Source: an uncultured Balneola sp. (GTDB lineage: Bacteria > Bacteroidota > Rhodothermia > Balneolales > Balneolaceae). From it: 64,000 bases of DNA. Position numbers and translations under genes: made by a program. The stretch covers positions 1 through 64,000 of the forward strand of contig CABZWK010000010.1 in assembly GCA_902529365.1 (NCBI GenBank), given 5' to 3'. Positions within the stretch are counted from its first letter, which is position 1; each line of letters starts with the position of its first letter. Below the pieces are notes generated by a model. It was not told where the DNA came from, did not search any database, and saw only the letters and a program-made list of their open reading frames with translations. This document shows positions 45,745-55,038 of this stretch, in pieces.

Positions 45745-46788
45745 ATGGCAGAACTTAAGCTACGCTTTCAATCGCACCACCTACCTCTTGCTCATACCTT
45801 CACCTTAGCGCACAGTTCACGCACCTATACTCCTATTAGTTTTGTTCAACTACAATGGGGAGACTATGTTGGCTACGGTGAAGCGGCTATGCCACCCTAT
45901 CTTGGTGAATCCGCTCAAACAGCTGAGTCATTTTTCTCTAGTTTAGATTTTTCCTGGGTATCTGAGTCAAGTGATTTAGAAAAGGTTCTAAGTTATGTTC
46001 AATCACACAGTCCAAGTAATCCCGCCGCAAAAGCTGCGATCGATATAGCCCTGCATGATCTTCATGCTAAGCGTTTGGGCATCCCAATATATCAACTTTT
46101 TGGGTTGAACCCTTTGGGTGTACCACAGAGTTCATACACCATTGGTATACATTCTTTGGAAGTGGTGCATAGTTTACTCCCAAACACCGACCCATTTGGA
46201 TTGATCAAGGTAAAACTAGGGGGGGACCATGATCGTGATACGATTGATTTAATTCGAAACTATACTGATAAGCCCATAAGTGTTGATGTAAATCAAGGGT
46301 GGACACAAAAGGAGAAAGCACTTGATGAGATATATTGGCTAAAAGAACGTGGTATTGTGTATGTAGAGCAACCAATGCCAAAGGAAGCCACCAAGGAGAT
46401 GGAATGGCTTAGCCAACATTCGCCACTGCCCACTATTGCTGATGAAGCTGTGCAGCGCCTTTCTGATTTATTTGAACTTAAAAACCGTTTTCATGGAATT
46501 AATATCAAACTCATGAAATGTACAGGTATACGAGAGGGATACCTTATGGCTAAGGTAGCTAAATCGCTTGGTTTGAAAGTGATGATTGGTTGTATGACGG
46601 AAAGCTCTTGTGGTATTGCAGCCGCCGCCCAATTAGCTCCTTTAGCCGATTGGGTAGATCTGGATGGCCATTTCTTATTAGCAGATGATCCCTTTGAAGG
46701 CTTGGGTTTTGAAGATGGTGTAGTTCATTTAAGTGAACAAAATGGCTTAGGTGTGTTTCCTAAGCATCTTACTTGGGCCGATCAATAA
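45745..46788 (+). CDS. Dipeptide epimerase, enolase superfamily (L-Ala-D/L-Glu type)
   Basis: A 347-residue muconate-lactonizing-enzyme-like enolase-superfamily protein. Catalytic Lys pair is in FGLIKVKLGGD (KxK), metal ligands are Asp in SVDVNQGW, Glu in YVEQPMPKE and Asp in TIADEAVQ, and the opposite Lys lies in GINIKLMKCTGIREG. MIGCMTESS and DLDGHFLLADDPF also fit L-Ala-D/L-Glu epimerase. Probably epimerises dipeptides from murein turnover. Specificity is inferred. The 3' end overlaps the convergent thioesterase gene by 20 bases. Confidence 0.88.
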   Translation: MAELKLRFQSHHLPLAHTFTLAHSSRTYTPISFVQLQWGDYVGYGEAAMPPYLGESAQTAESFFSSLDFSWVSESSDLEKVLSYVQSHSPSNPAAKAAIDIALHDLHAKRLGIPIYQLFGLNPLGVPQSSYTIGIHSLEVVHSLLPNTDPFGLIKVKLGGDHDRDTIDLIRNYTDKPISVDVNQGWTQKEKALDEIYWLKERGIVYVEQPMPKEATKEMEWLSQHSPLPTIADEAVQRLSDLFELKNRFHGINIKLMKCTGIREGYLMAKVAKSLGLKVMIGCMTESSCGIAAAAQLAPLADWVDLDGHFLLADDPFEGLGFEDGVVHLSEQNGLGVFPKHLTWADQ

Positions 46789-47200
46789 CGGCAATAGTGC
46801 AACGGGATGTGCAGACTAGTCGCTCCTTTTGATCGATTATCTTGATTTCCCAAACCTGAATGTTCCGCCCAACTTGAAGGGGAGTAGCGACAGCCGATAC
46901 CTTTCCACCTTCCATAACAGGGCGATGATGATTGGCGTTGATTTCGACTCCAACAGCTGTTTTATGCTTAGGTATATGTAGCCAAGCACCTACTGAGGCC
47001 AGCGTTTCAGCTAAGGTAACCGATGCACCACCATGAAGTATACGAAAGGGTTGTACCGTAGCCTCATTCACAGGCATGGTGGCTACACACTCATCCTTTG
47101 TAAGTTTTATAAATTCTATGCCCATCATCGTTGCCATATTGGGTTGTAGTGAACCCAGTAAATTTTGCACAAGTTCTTCTAAGCCAGGTTCTATATACAT
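46769..47200 (-). CDS. Hotdog-fold PaaI-family thioesterase
   Basis: A 143-residue PaaI-type acyl-CoA thioesterase: FRILHGGASVTLAETLASVG with the conserved HGG turn and the Glu of the catalytic helix, then VGVEINANHHRPVMEGGKVS and VWEIKIIDQKERLVCTSRCT. Expected to hydrolyse aryl- or acyl-CoA. Divergent from the acyl-CoA synthetase gene, 206 bases away; a fatty-acid or aromatic-acid role is plausible. Confidence 0.9.
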   Translation of the reverse strand: MYIEPGLEELVQNLLGSLQPNMATMMGIEFIKLTKDECVATMPVNEATVQPFRILHGGASVTLAETLASVGAWLHIPKHKTAVGVEINANHHRPVMEGGKVSAVATPLQVGRNIQVWEIKIIDQKERLVCTSRCTIAVIDRPK

Positions 47201-47406
47201 TGGATAATGAATTGGGTCGTTGGTTGGTCAATGGAATTAGGTTGAAATATAGGGATAAGCATTATTTATTGTATATTTTTGCCTTAGAAATGAATAATGA
47301 CCCTTTTGGTGTAAACGAAGTCAATAATAGATGTAGTAGGATTTGGTTTCAGTACATGATAAAGCACCATTAGGATGTTTTAACAACTACATTAAAAATC
47401 AGCGAT

Positions 47407-49203
47407 ATGAATGAGTCAGCAACTACCGTACCGGTACTTTTTGAGCAAAATCTTGAAAAAAATATAACAGGAATAGCATGTGCTACCAAAAGAAAAGGTA
47501 GTTGGACTACATTAGGTGTTGAGGAGTTTAAAGAACAGGTTCGATACCTCTCTCTTGGTTTACACTCCCTAGGGGTAAAGAAAGGTGATGCAGTATCTAT
47601 TCATTCACCAAATAGTTCACAATGGGTATTGAGTGATCAAGCTATACTATCCATTGGGGCCGTAAATGTAGCCATTTATACTACCCAACCTACCGATCAG
47701 ATTGTCTATATTTTAAACGATTCTAAAACAGTAGTGCATTTTGTTTCAACATATGAAATGTTTGAGGGACTCTCAGAGCTTGTAACGGAAGTGTCTACTC
47801 TGCAAAAAATAGTTTTTATGGAAGTGGTACCTAGTCCAGATAATTCAGAAAAATTTATGAGTTTTGATTCACTCTTAGAATTAGGCAAGAAAGTACACCA
47901 AGAACAGCCTGAACTGTTTGAATCCTTACGTTCGAGTGTGAGTGCTCTAGACTTAGCGAACATAAATTACACCTCTGGAACAACAGGCGTTCCAAAAGGG
48001 GTGATGTTAAGCCATAATAATCTCGTTTCTAACACTCTTTCATCATTGGAACGCTTGCCATTTACTACCACAAGTGACTCGTCAGCTGTGTTGTCTTATT
48101 TGCCCTTAGCTCACATGATCGAACGCATCGGAGCCTATTTATATACTGGAGCTGGAGCGACTATTTACTATGTAGATGATCTGACGGAGATTAAAGAGGA
48201 TATGCAGCAAATACAACCAATCTTTTTTGCTACAGTACCTCGATTATTGGAAAAAATCCATACAGGATTAAAATCGAAAGGACAAGAATTGTCAGGGGCA
48301 AAGAAGCATTTGTATTATTGGGCGTTGAAAATGGCTGAGCATTTTGACCCAGAAACAACGTTGAATGGGCTAGCAAAAATTAAATGGAGTATCGCAGATA
48401 CCCTAGTCTACAAAAAAATCAGAGAAGGTCTAGGGGGAAAGATTGAAGGAACCATCTCTGCAGGTGCAGCTCTTCACCCTACTATCATGAGATTTTTTAA
48501 TGGGATAGGGATTAAATGTGTCGTTGGATATGGTCTCACAGAAACCTCACCCATTCTCACAGCAAGTTTGCCAGACAAAATTCGTATTGGTTCAGCAGGT
48601 TTGCCCATAACAGGTGTGTCTATCCGTATTGCTGAAGATGGTGAAGTACAAGCAAAAGGTCCCAACATTATGCAGGGTTATTTTGGTAAACCAGAGTGGA
48701 CTCAAGAAGTTATGACCGATGACGGATGGTTTTGTACCGGTGATATTGGTTATATAGACACCGATGGTTGGCTCTTTATTACCGATAGAAAAAAGGATTT
48801 ATTCAAGCTTTCTACTGGGAAATATGTAGCGCCACAACCCATAGAAAATGGTCTTACAAAAAGCCCATATATTGACCAAGCAATAGTAGTTGGGATTGAA
48901 AGTAAGTTTTGCAGTGCGTTGTTATATCCGGATCTTGCAAGAATTCAAGAGCATTTACATCAGAAGAAATTACAGGTAGACCCAAATAATCTTCTTTTAG
49001 AGCCACTCGTATTAACCTTAATTCAGCAGGAAGTGGACAAGGTCAACGAGAACCTACCACCTTGGGAGCAAATCAAAAAATATGAATTCCTGCCTCAACC
49101 ATTATCCATTGAGCGGGGCGAACTGACTCCGAAAATGAGTGTAAAACGCCAAATTATCTCTAATAGGTATTCAGAATTAATCGAAAAAATCTACTCAGAC
49201 TAG
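47407..49203 (+). CDS. Long-chain acyl-CoA synthetase (AMP-forming)
   Basis: An ANL-family enzyme of 598 residues in the long-chain fatty acyl-CoA ligase group. NYTSGTTGVPKGVMLSHNNL (A3 motif), AHMIERIGAYLYTGAG, GYGLTETSPILTAS, GWFCTGDIGYIDTDGWLFIT, ITDRKKDLFKLSTGKYVAPQ and the C-terminal LTPKMSVKRQIIS with the catalytic Lys are present. The LACS-specific KxxTGxYVxP segment favours long-chain fatty acids. The ~200-base upstream region is divergent with the thioesterase gene. Confidence 0.93.
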   Translation: MNESATTVPVLFEQNLEKNITGIACATKRKGSWTTLGVEEFKEQVRYLSLGLHSLGVKKGDAVSIHSPNSSQWVLSDQAILSIGAVNVAIYTTQPTDQIVYILNDSKTVVHFVSTYEMFEGLSELVTEVSTLQKIVFMEVVPSPDNSEKFMSFDSLLELGKKVHQEQPELFESLRSSVSALDLANINYTSGTTGVPKGVMLSHNNLVSNTLSSLERLPFTTTSDSSAVLSYLPLAHMIERIGAYLYTGAGATIYYVDDLTEIKEDMQQIQPIFFATVPRLLEKIHTGLKSKGQELSGAKKHLYYWALKMAEHFDPETTLNGLAKIKWSIADTLVYKKIREGLGGKIEGTISAGAALHPTIMRFFNGIGIKCVVGYGLTETSPILTASLPDKIRIGSAGLPITGVSIRIAEDGEVQAKGPNIMQGYFGKPEWTQEVMTDDGWFCTGDIGYIDTDGWLFITDRKKDLFKLSTGKYVAPQPIENGLTKSPYIDQAIVVGIESKFCSALLYPDLARIQEHLHQKKLQVDPNNLLLEPLVLTLIQQEVDKVNENLPPWEQIKKYEFLPQPLSIERGELTPKMSVKRQIISNRYSELIEKIYSD

Positions 49204-49207
49204 GCTT

Positions 49208-50050
49208 TTAGAGCTTGGATTGTATTTTTTCCAAATTACTGGCAAAGCGGAGGGCATCATAGGCAGAGTAGACCACCTCTTTTTTTAATTGAACATTTTT
49301 TAAAAAATGAAGGGCCGATTTTTCTGCTGCTTTGGTAGAATCAAACTTTTTAATTTCAAATAAAAGATGCCCTTGACCATCTAGAAAACCATATTTGAGT
49401 TCTTGTTCAGATACCGAACACTCTATGAACGATTGGTTTGCAGCTATGTATCTATTATGTTGCTCAATAGTTGAACTCACCTGTATTTGAATGGATGCGG
49501 ATGCGCCACTGTCGAATCGTATTAGCAGGTGAATAGCTTGTGGTTGATCAACTATTAAATGACTCTGTTTTACCTCAATAAGATGTATTCCACTATCTAT
49601 CCACTTTAAACAAAGGGCTAGTTCATCGGTCCATGCATTGAAGAAAGCATGTTTGGAATGGGCTATTTTAGACCGATTTATATTTCTTTGAATCTGTATG
49701 AATTGGGGTTTAGAAATTTTGTCTTTCATCCATTGCGTCGAAGGCGATAGGGTGGGCCAATGAGCGAGTTGAACCTCTACACCTGCTTCTTTACTGGTAC
49801 GATGAATGCGCTCAAGTTCTTTTGATGGAATAATAAATTCGCTTATAAAAAAGCAGGGAATACCCTCTTTTAAGGCGTCAATTAAATGTTCTGTTCGATT
49901 GAGTGTAGTGTCCACAACAAAACATGCATCAACCCGGTCTAAATCGTGTACGTGAGGAGCTAGGGCGACTTGTCGCACAATATTATGTGGCCGTATATGA
50001 CGTTCCCAGGCTACCGCTCGTTCAGCGTCTCCAACAATTCCAATTATCAT
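49208..50050 (-). CDS. Degenerate Gfo/Idh/MocA-like protein
   Basis: A 280-residue protein that resembles Gfo/Idh/MocA oxidoreductases in layout: an N-terminal Rossmann-like half (IIGIVGDAERAVAWERHI, VDACFVVDTTLNRTEHLIDA, LKEGIPCFFISEFIIPSKE) and a C-terminal alpha/beta half. The dinucleotide loop GxGxxG is absent and the usual catalytic EKP Lys appears as SEF. A sugar or metabolite sensor or another non-redox role is possible. Family assignment is by eye. It is convergent with the acyl-CoA synthetase gene. Confidence 0.55.
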   Translation of the reverse strand: MIIGIVGDAERAVAWERHIRPHNIVRQVALAPHVHDLDRVDACFVVDTTLNRTEHLIDALKEGIPCFFISEFIIPSKELERIHRTSKEAGVEVQLAHWPTLSPSTQWMKDKISKPQFIQIQRNINRSKIAHSKHAFFNAWTDELALCLKWIDSGIHLIEVKQSHLIVDQPQAIHLLIRFDSGASASIQIQVSSTIEQHNRYIAANQSFIECSVSEQELKYGFLDGQGHLLFEIKKFDSTKAAEKSALHFLKNVQLKKEVVYSAYDALRFASNLEKIQSKL

Positions 50051-50195
50051 AGTTAAATGTAAATTATTAGATAATATTTTATACTTTAATTTAATATAAA
50101 AATTATAATTAACAATAATAAATTAATAAAGAAATAATAACAAAAACTAAAAAGTATTCAAGGTATTTTTTCATATAAAATAAGATTAAAATTAA

Positions 50196-50831
50196 TCAAA
50201 TATCAGACCAAATCATTGTATATTCATATAGTCGATAAAATTCAATTTGTTTAATAATTAGCTCTTTATCAATAAATAAATTTATATCACTAATATTCGT
50301 CGTTACGGTATCATTTAACACATTAACATGTAAGCCATTTATATTTTGTTTATTTAATACAAAAGATGGTATATCGATCTTAAGCTGAGCTACGTACTTG
50401 CATGTGTTAGAGAAATAGCTACAATCTGATATTTTAGGTTGACTTAATTTTAGTAGATTAGTTGAATAGTTACCTATTGTAGCTTTAGTATATCTACGAA
50501 CATCATTATCTCTATATTGCATATCAACAATAAGTGAATGTTTTACTAATGATGAGTCGAATCTTGAGGTATATGAAGCATTTCTGGTTAATTCTTTGTT
50601 TCTCAATTTGCCATTTAACTCTGTAAATAAATAAAATTTGATTAAGCCAAATTTAAAGTCATTATCATACCTCTCAATGCCAATTATTGATAAATCTCCA
50701 TTTTCTTCAAGTTCATTCACTAATACATTATCACGTGCTGCTTCATAAGTTGAGCAATACAGTGAAACTAAAACCAAAAAACAAACTAATAAAGAATGAT
50801 GTTTTAATTTATACACTCTAAAAAGGAACAA
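50196..50831 (-). CDS. Exported protein of unknown function
   Basis: A 211-residue protein with a signal peptide (hydrophobic core HSLLVCFLVLVSLYCSTYEA, cleavage probably near residue 32). The mature part is beta-rich with many Asn/Lys/Tyr residues. I recognise no domain. A Cys at residue 26 lies in the hydrophobic core with Tyr at -1, so it is a poor lipobox. Very AT-rich codons. Monocistronic on the minus strand and divergent from the next gene. Confidence 0.6.
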   Translation of the reverse strand: MFLFRVYKLKHHSLLVCFLVLVSLYCSTYEAARDNVLVNELEENGDLSIIGIERYDNDFKFGLIKFYLFTELNGKLRNKELTRNASYTSRFDSSLVKHSLIVDMQYRDNDVRRYTKATIGNYSTNLLKLSQPKISDCSYFSNTCKYVAQLKIDIPSFVLNKQNINGLHVNVLNDTVTTNISDINLFIDKELIIKQIEFYRLYEYTMIWSDI

Positions 50832-50962
50832 TTTTTTTTATATTAACATTTAATAGTTAACAGTATTGTAATTTAACAATAGAATTTGTTAAATGTGATG
50901 TATTATGCCTAATTAACATAAATAAATATTCTTTAGTAATCTCTTATTAGCCTCGTATAACC

Positions 50963-52186
50963 ATGGATCAAACTGATTATAAAGAAAAGAAATTTTCATT
51001 GGAAAATGATTTGTATCAACAGATCACCTGGCTTTCTATTATTAAATCAATAACTAGTAAATTCAAGGACTCTTCGATAATAGTAAGTCTTGAAGATTTA
51101 AAAAAAATATCTGGAGGTTATTTTTCAAAATCACCCTGGAAAAATTTTGAAAGTCATAGGGGTGATCAAATAGCCAATATAATTTTAAAAAGCTATTGTG
51201 CGATATACTCAAAAAGTACCACCGGGCAAGTCAAAGTTATTAGTTTTTATTCTGACCCTGAAAAAGAATGGATTAGATTTAGAATGATTGAACTATTAAA
51301 TAGATACACTCAAAAACTTATCGAATTTGATTGGAATGACAATCTTATCATTCTTTATGACATAAATAATGAAAAAAAATGGGTATTTCAATTATCACAT
51401 CTGGAATTGAATTTATTACAAGAGTTTTTTGAATCAATTTTAGATGAATTGAGCAATATTGAAACTGACTTAGCCAATAAAGAAGAACAGGAAAAGAAGG
51501 CTATTGATGAAGCTATTTCAAATTATGTTTTAAATAAAGGATCTGATAACACACCAAATTTAGTTATAGACGAAACAACAAATATATTTGATTTACTAGA
51601 AAAACCAGAAGATGTTGAAAAATTATTATTAAAATATGAGGAAAATATAATAGCTAACTTTAAAACAGGTTATCAAAATATTGAAAGGTTGATAATTAAC
51701 TTAAATACAGAAAAAAGAATTTTATCTTTACTATTTGATGTAATAGTCAAGCATTCTAATATGACCGTTTTTATTACTCATTTACATATATTAAAAAATA
51801 GAATACATATCTTTCAATTAATCTATTTTTATAGTATAATAATGATTCTTTCAATAAATGAAAATAAATCTAACTTATATCTCATTATTTATGATTTTTA
51901 TGAGAAAATGGGTTTATTTGGTTCAGATAGTAATGTTTATATTTTATCTAATTTATCAAATTCAATTGGATTACTAAATGAAACATTTATCGATATCAAT
52001 ACAAATTCAAATCAATTCTTTACTGAAAGAGTTATAATCACAGAGACTTTAGAATCAGACTTAGATATTTTAAATAAAGCTGACAATGAACTTATAGATG
52101 TTAAATCTAAAACAGACTTTAAAAATTTGCATTTAAGATTACAAAATTACGAATATTTTAATGTAGTTATAGATGATATAATATGA
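50963..52186 (+). CDS. Hypothetical protein, 407 residues
   Basis: A soluble protein with no signal peptide or membrane segment that I can name. The first 160 residues contain Trp/Phe-rich alternating segments (LYQQITWLSIIKSI, KSPWKNFESHRGDQ); around residues 170-190 a charged stretch KEEQEKKAIDEAISNY links to a helical C-terminal half (IIANFKTGYQNIERLIINLN and similar). Codon choice is strongly AT-biased. It is followed after 31 bases by the TonB-C protein; the pair might form one transcript. Confidence 0.6.
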   Translation: MDQTDYKEKKFSLENDLYQQITWLSIIKSITSKFKDSSIIVSLEDLKKISGGYFSKSPWKNFESHRGDQIANIILKSYCAIYSKSTTGQVKVISFYSDPEKEWIRFRMIELLNRYTQKLIEFDWNDNLIILYDINNEKKWVFQLSHLELNLLQEFFESILDELSNIETDLANKEEQEKKAIDEAISNYVLNKGSDNTPNLVIDETTNIFDLLEKPEDVEKLLLKYEENIIANFKTGYQNIERLIINLNTEKRILSLLFDVIVKHSNMTVFITHLHILKNRIHIFQLIYFYSIIMILSINENKSNLYLIIYDFYEKMGLFGSDSNVYILSNLSNSIGLLNETFIDINTNSNQFFTERVIITETLESDLDILNKADNELIDVKSKTDFKNLHLRLQNYEYFNVVIDDII

Positions 52187-52217
52187 CTATACAATTATTG
52201 AAATATAGATTTTTTTA

Positions 52218-53168
52218 ATGCAATACTTCCATAATAAATATCTTGATGCAGTAATCATAATTTTGTGTTTTACAACAAGTGCGTATACGCAAACAAATAA
52301 TGAAAAAATACATATCGATTATTTTAATGATATGTTTGATCTTAGTTCGATAGATTTTCTAGATATAAAGGATTTTAAAAAAATATATAATATTGATTAT
52401 CAACATAAAGGTATAATTGACACTAATATATATAATATGTTGTATTTATTTGACGAGTTTTCTGATTATCATATCATTTTACCATCAAATATATTGTTAG
52501 ATTCCAATATTAGTTCTAATCAATATGGTTTCCAATATATCATGACAAGTGGAAAATTCGATTCGAATATTTATGATGGCATTACTAGTATGACATTTAA
52601 AACTGACTTAGATACAATTTATCATACTTTAGGTAAATCAGTTTTCTTGATAGACGATAAAAGATTTAACTATGACTATAACTTACAGCGTTTTGATACT
52701 AACGATATTGTAGTGAATGTAAAATCTTCTGACCAAGATTTCTGGGAATTACTTTCTACATCTAAAGAAGCAAGATTTAGAGTACAAGGGTATGTAATAA
52801 ATATTGAAGAAAACGTTAAAAAACAAATTATGGCTATTCTGAAAATTTTAGATGAGCTTAAGCCCAAACAAGAAATAATTAAAAAAGAAGAGACAAACAC
52901 TTACATAATAGCCTGGGAAACAAAATTACCAAGAACACCAATAAAACAGGTAATGCCTGAAAATGTAATAAATTATGAAGGGTCAATTACAGTACGCTTT
53001 GAAGTAAATCCTAATGGTACAATCGGATTAGTCAAGAGAGTACATGATATGGAGCCAATGTTTGAAAGAGAAATTTTAAAGGCATTAAGGGGTTGGAGGT
53101 TTGAAAAGCTACCTAATACGATTAATCAAAAAGGACAGTGGGGTTCTATTACCTTCTATTTTGAGTAA
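52218..53168 (+). CDS. Exported protein with TonB C-terminal domain
   Basis: A 316-residue protein with a signal peptide (LDAVIIILCFTTSAYTQ, residues about 9-26) and a C-terminal TonB_C/AgmX-like domain (residues about 240-316: MPENVINYEGSITVRFEVNP, RVHDMEPMFEREILKALRG, WRFEKL). The domain normally contacts TonB-dependent receptors, but there is no N-terminal anchor helix or Pro-rich linker of a true TonB; the middle ~200 residues are unlike known families. Its role, perhaps in a periplasmic complex, is unknown. AT-rich codon use like its neighbours. Confidence 0.75.
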   Translation: MQYFHNKYLDAVIIILCFTTSAYTQTNNEKIHIDYFNDMFDLSSIDFLDIKDFKKIYNIDYQHKGIIDTNIYNMLYLFDEFSDYHIILPSNILLDSNISSNQYGFQYIMTSGKFDSNIYDGITSMTFKTDLDTIYHTLGKSVFLIDDKRFNYDYNLQRFDTNDIVVNVKSSDQDFWELLSTSKEARFRVQGYVINIEENVKKQIMAILKILDELKPKQEIIKKEETNTYIIAWETKLPRTPIKQVMPENVINYEGSITVRFEVNPNGTIGLVKRVHDMEPMFEREILKALRGWRFEKLPNTINQKGQWGSITFYFE

Positions 53169-53293
53169 AAATAGAATTCAAAAGAGTATAATTATAGCTC
53201 ATCCATATAACTTATTATAACACCTATTTTATTTAATAATAAAATTATTAAATAGAAAATGAACATAAATACCAAAAACTAATATTTGGGAAG

Positions 53294-53305
53294 GAACATT
53301 TGTTC
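53294..53305 (+). promoter_or_regulatory. GAAC-N4-GTTC palindrome upstream of the photolyase gene
   Basis: GAACATTTGTTC matches the core of the Bacillus-type LexA box (GAACN4GTTC), 21 bases before the FeS-photolyase start. One such site per strand is expected by chance in a window of this size, so position is the main support. Whether this lineage's LexA uses that motif is unknown. Confidence 0.35.
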
Positions 53306-53326
53306 ATGGAGTTTAGTTACATCTAA

Positions 53327-54931
53327 ATGAAAAATAGCTATACTTCACAATTTGACGCAAAGTTACCTGGAATTAACTTACTCACACACACAGACGTTTA
53401 TTTGGTTTTTTACGATCAACTAAATAGTAATAACTTTCCTTCATGGGTAAAAAAGGAAAAACCACTATTATTATTTATTGAATCATTGCAAACTAAAAAA
53501 TTAATGCCTTTCCATAAAAAGAAATTAATTTTCAAGTTTAGTGCGATGCGTCACTTTGCTTTAGAGTGTAGTAAATTAGGATATCCAGTTTCATATCATA
53601 GTACTGCTAATGATTTTAGTACTAGCTTAATTTCCTTATTCGAATCCAATAAAAATTGGAAATTATACTACATGACACCCAATGAATGGGATTTTAGACA
53701 TGCTTTAAATAAGTTTAAATCACAATTTCAAAACACAACTGAATATCCAAATAATTTTTTCTTAGCATCTGTAGAAAAGTATGCTGAACGAATATTAAAT
53801 GGATGGCGAATGGAATATTTTTATCGTGAGATAAGAAAGCAGACGGGATACTTAATGGATGGTGATACCCCCCTAGGCGGTCAATGGAATTATGATAAAG
53901 AAAACAGAAAGAAACTACCAAAGCATATCACTTTACCTGGAGTTTTTGACGAAGAACCTGATGAAATTACCCAAGAAGTTATTGATATGGTTGATGACCA
54001 ATTTTCTAATAATTTTGGGAAATCTGCCAATTTTAATTTTGGGGTATCACGCAGTCATGGATTAAATGCTCTTAATTTATTTTTAGAAAAAGGCTTAAAA
54101 AATTTTGGACCTTATGAAGATGCAATGACTACTCGTGGATCTGTTTTATTCCATAGCCAGTTGTCAACTTATATGAATGTTGGACTTATTAGTCCTAAAG
54201 AAGTTTGTGACGCCGCCATTGAGTATTCAGAAATTACTAAATCGATCCCTCTATCATCATTAGAGGGATTTATTCGTCAAATAATTGGTTGGCGTGAATT
54301 TATTCGGATATACTATGAAGCAATGATGCCTGCTGTGCGAGAGGCAAATTACTTTGGTTTCGATAAGGATTTACCTACCGTATACTGGACCTCAAAGACT
54401 AAAATGAAATGCTTGAGTGAATGTGTCCGTCCGGTTATTGAGCAGGGATATGTACATCATATACCAAGATTAATGATCTTAAGTAATTTTAGTAATCTCA
54501 CAGGTACTGATCCAAGAGCCTTGAATGAATGGTTTTGGTTGGGTTTTATAGATGCCTATGAATGGGTGGTGTTGCCTAATGTATTAGGTATGAGCACCTT
54601 TGCCGATGGGGGAATTCTTGCTTCGAAACCGTATGTGGCTGGTGGTAATTATGTAAATAAAATGAGTGATTTTTGCGGTAATTGCGCATATTCTGTCAAG
54701 GAAAAGACAGGGGATAATGCTTGTCCCTTAAACTACCTGTACTGGAATTTTATCGACGAACAACGCGAAACATTTCGTAAAAATGGACGCGCCAATTTTA
54801 TGGTGAATACCTTTGATAAAAAGAATAGTGAAGAAAAAAATGCCATAAAGGAATCATCAGAAAAGTTTTTAGCCAATTTACCCCGTTTGTCTAAAAAAGA
54901 TTGGTTAAAAAAGGAAGCTTCCAAATCGTGA
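53327..54931 (+). CDS. FeS-type photolyase / cryptochrome-related protein (PhrB type)
   Basis: A deoxyribodipyrimidine photolyase-related protein of the FeS-BCP group, which repairs (6-4) photoproducts in Agrobacterium PhrB. The four cluster Cys are Cys362, Cys450, Cys453 and Cys466 (CGNCAYSVKEKTGDNACP), with the same spacing as PhrB (88, 3 and 13 residues). The N-terminal half (LVFYDQLNSNNFPSW) is the alpha/beta antenna domain and the C-terminal half binds FAD (GFIRQIIGWREFIRIYYEA). Start ATG at 53327 after a LexA-like palindrome. Length 534 is normal. Confidence 0.92.
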   Translation: MKNSYTSQFDAKLPGINLLTHTDVYLVFYDQLNSNNFPSWVKKEKPLLLFIESLQTKKLMPFHKKKLIFKFSAMRHFALECSKLGYPVSYHSTANDFSTSLISLFESNKNWKLYYMTPNEWDFRHALNKFKSQFQNTTEYPNNFFLASVEKYAERILNGWRMEYFYREIRKQTGYLMDGDTPLGGQWNYDKENRKKLPKHITLPGVFDEEPDEITQEVIDMVDDQFSNNFGKSANFNFGVSRSHGLNALNLFLEKGLKNFGPYEDAMTTRGSVLFHSQLSTYMNVGLISPKEVCDAAIEYSEITKSIPLSSLEGFIRQIIGWREFIRIYYEAMMPAVREANYFGFDKDLPTVYWTSKTKMKCLSECVRPVIEQGYVHHIPRLMILSNFSNLTGTDPRALNEWFWLGFIDAYEWVVLPNVLGMSTFADGGILASKPYVAGGNYVNKMSDFCGNCAYSVKEKTGDNACPLNYLYWNFIDEQRETFRKNGRANFMVNTFDKKNSEEKNAIKESSEKFLANLPRLSKKDWLKKEASKS

Positions 54932-55038
54932 ATAGTAGTTGTTTTGGCCGATTTCTTGTGGTATGCAGAAGGTCTTTAATGAGTGAGGAATTGCAACAAA
55001 TAAAATTAAATATAGAAGCTTTTTATTGATATAAATAT

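Larger units (their letters stand above)
50051..53326. other. Markedly AT-rich accessory segment
   Basis: Spacers and coding sequence here are visibly richer in A and T than the flanking kilobases, with long A/T runs and AT-ending codons in every gene. It contains an exported protein, an unknown soluble protein and a TonB C-terminal-domain protein. No integrase, transposase, IS end or duplicated tRNA edge was seen, so it is either a transferred island without obvious mobility genes or fast-evolving local DNA. Confidence 0.55.

Noticed and set aside
47131-47373. 80-codon forward ORF spanning the thioesterase start
   Set aside because: It runs over the 5' end of a good gene and has no motif; the spacer 47201-47406 otherwise looks like a divergent promoter region.
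50051-53326. Prophage or integrative element
   Set aside because: No integrase, transposase, terminal repeats or tRNA target was found at the edges.
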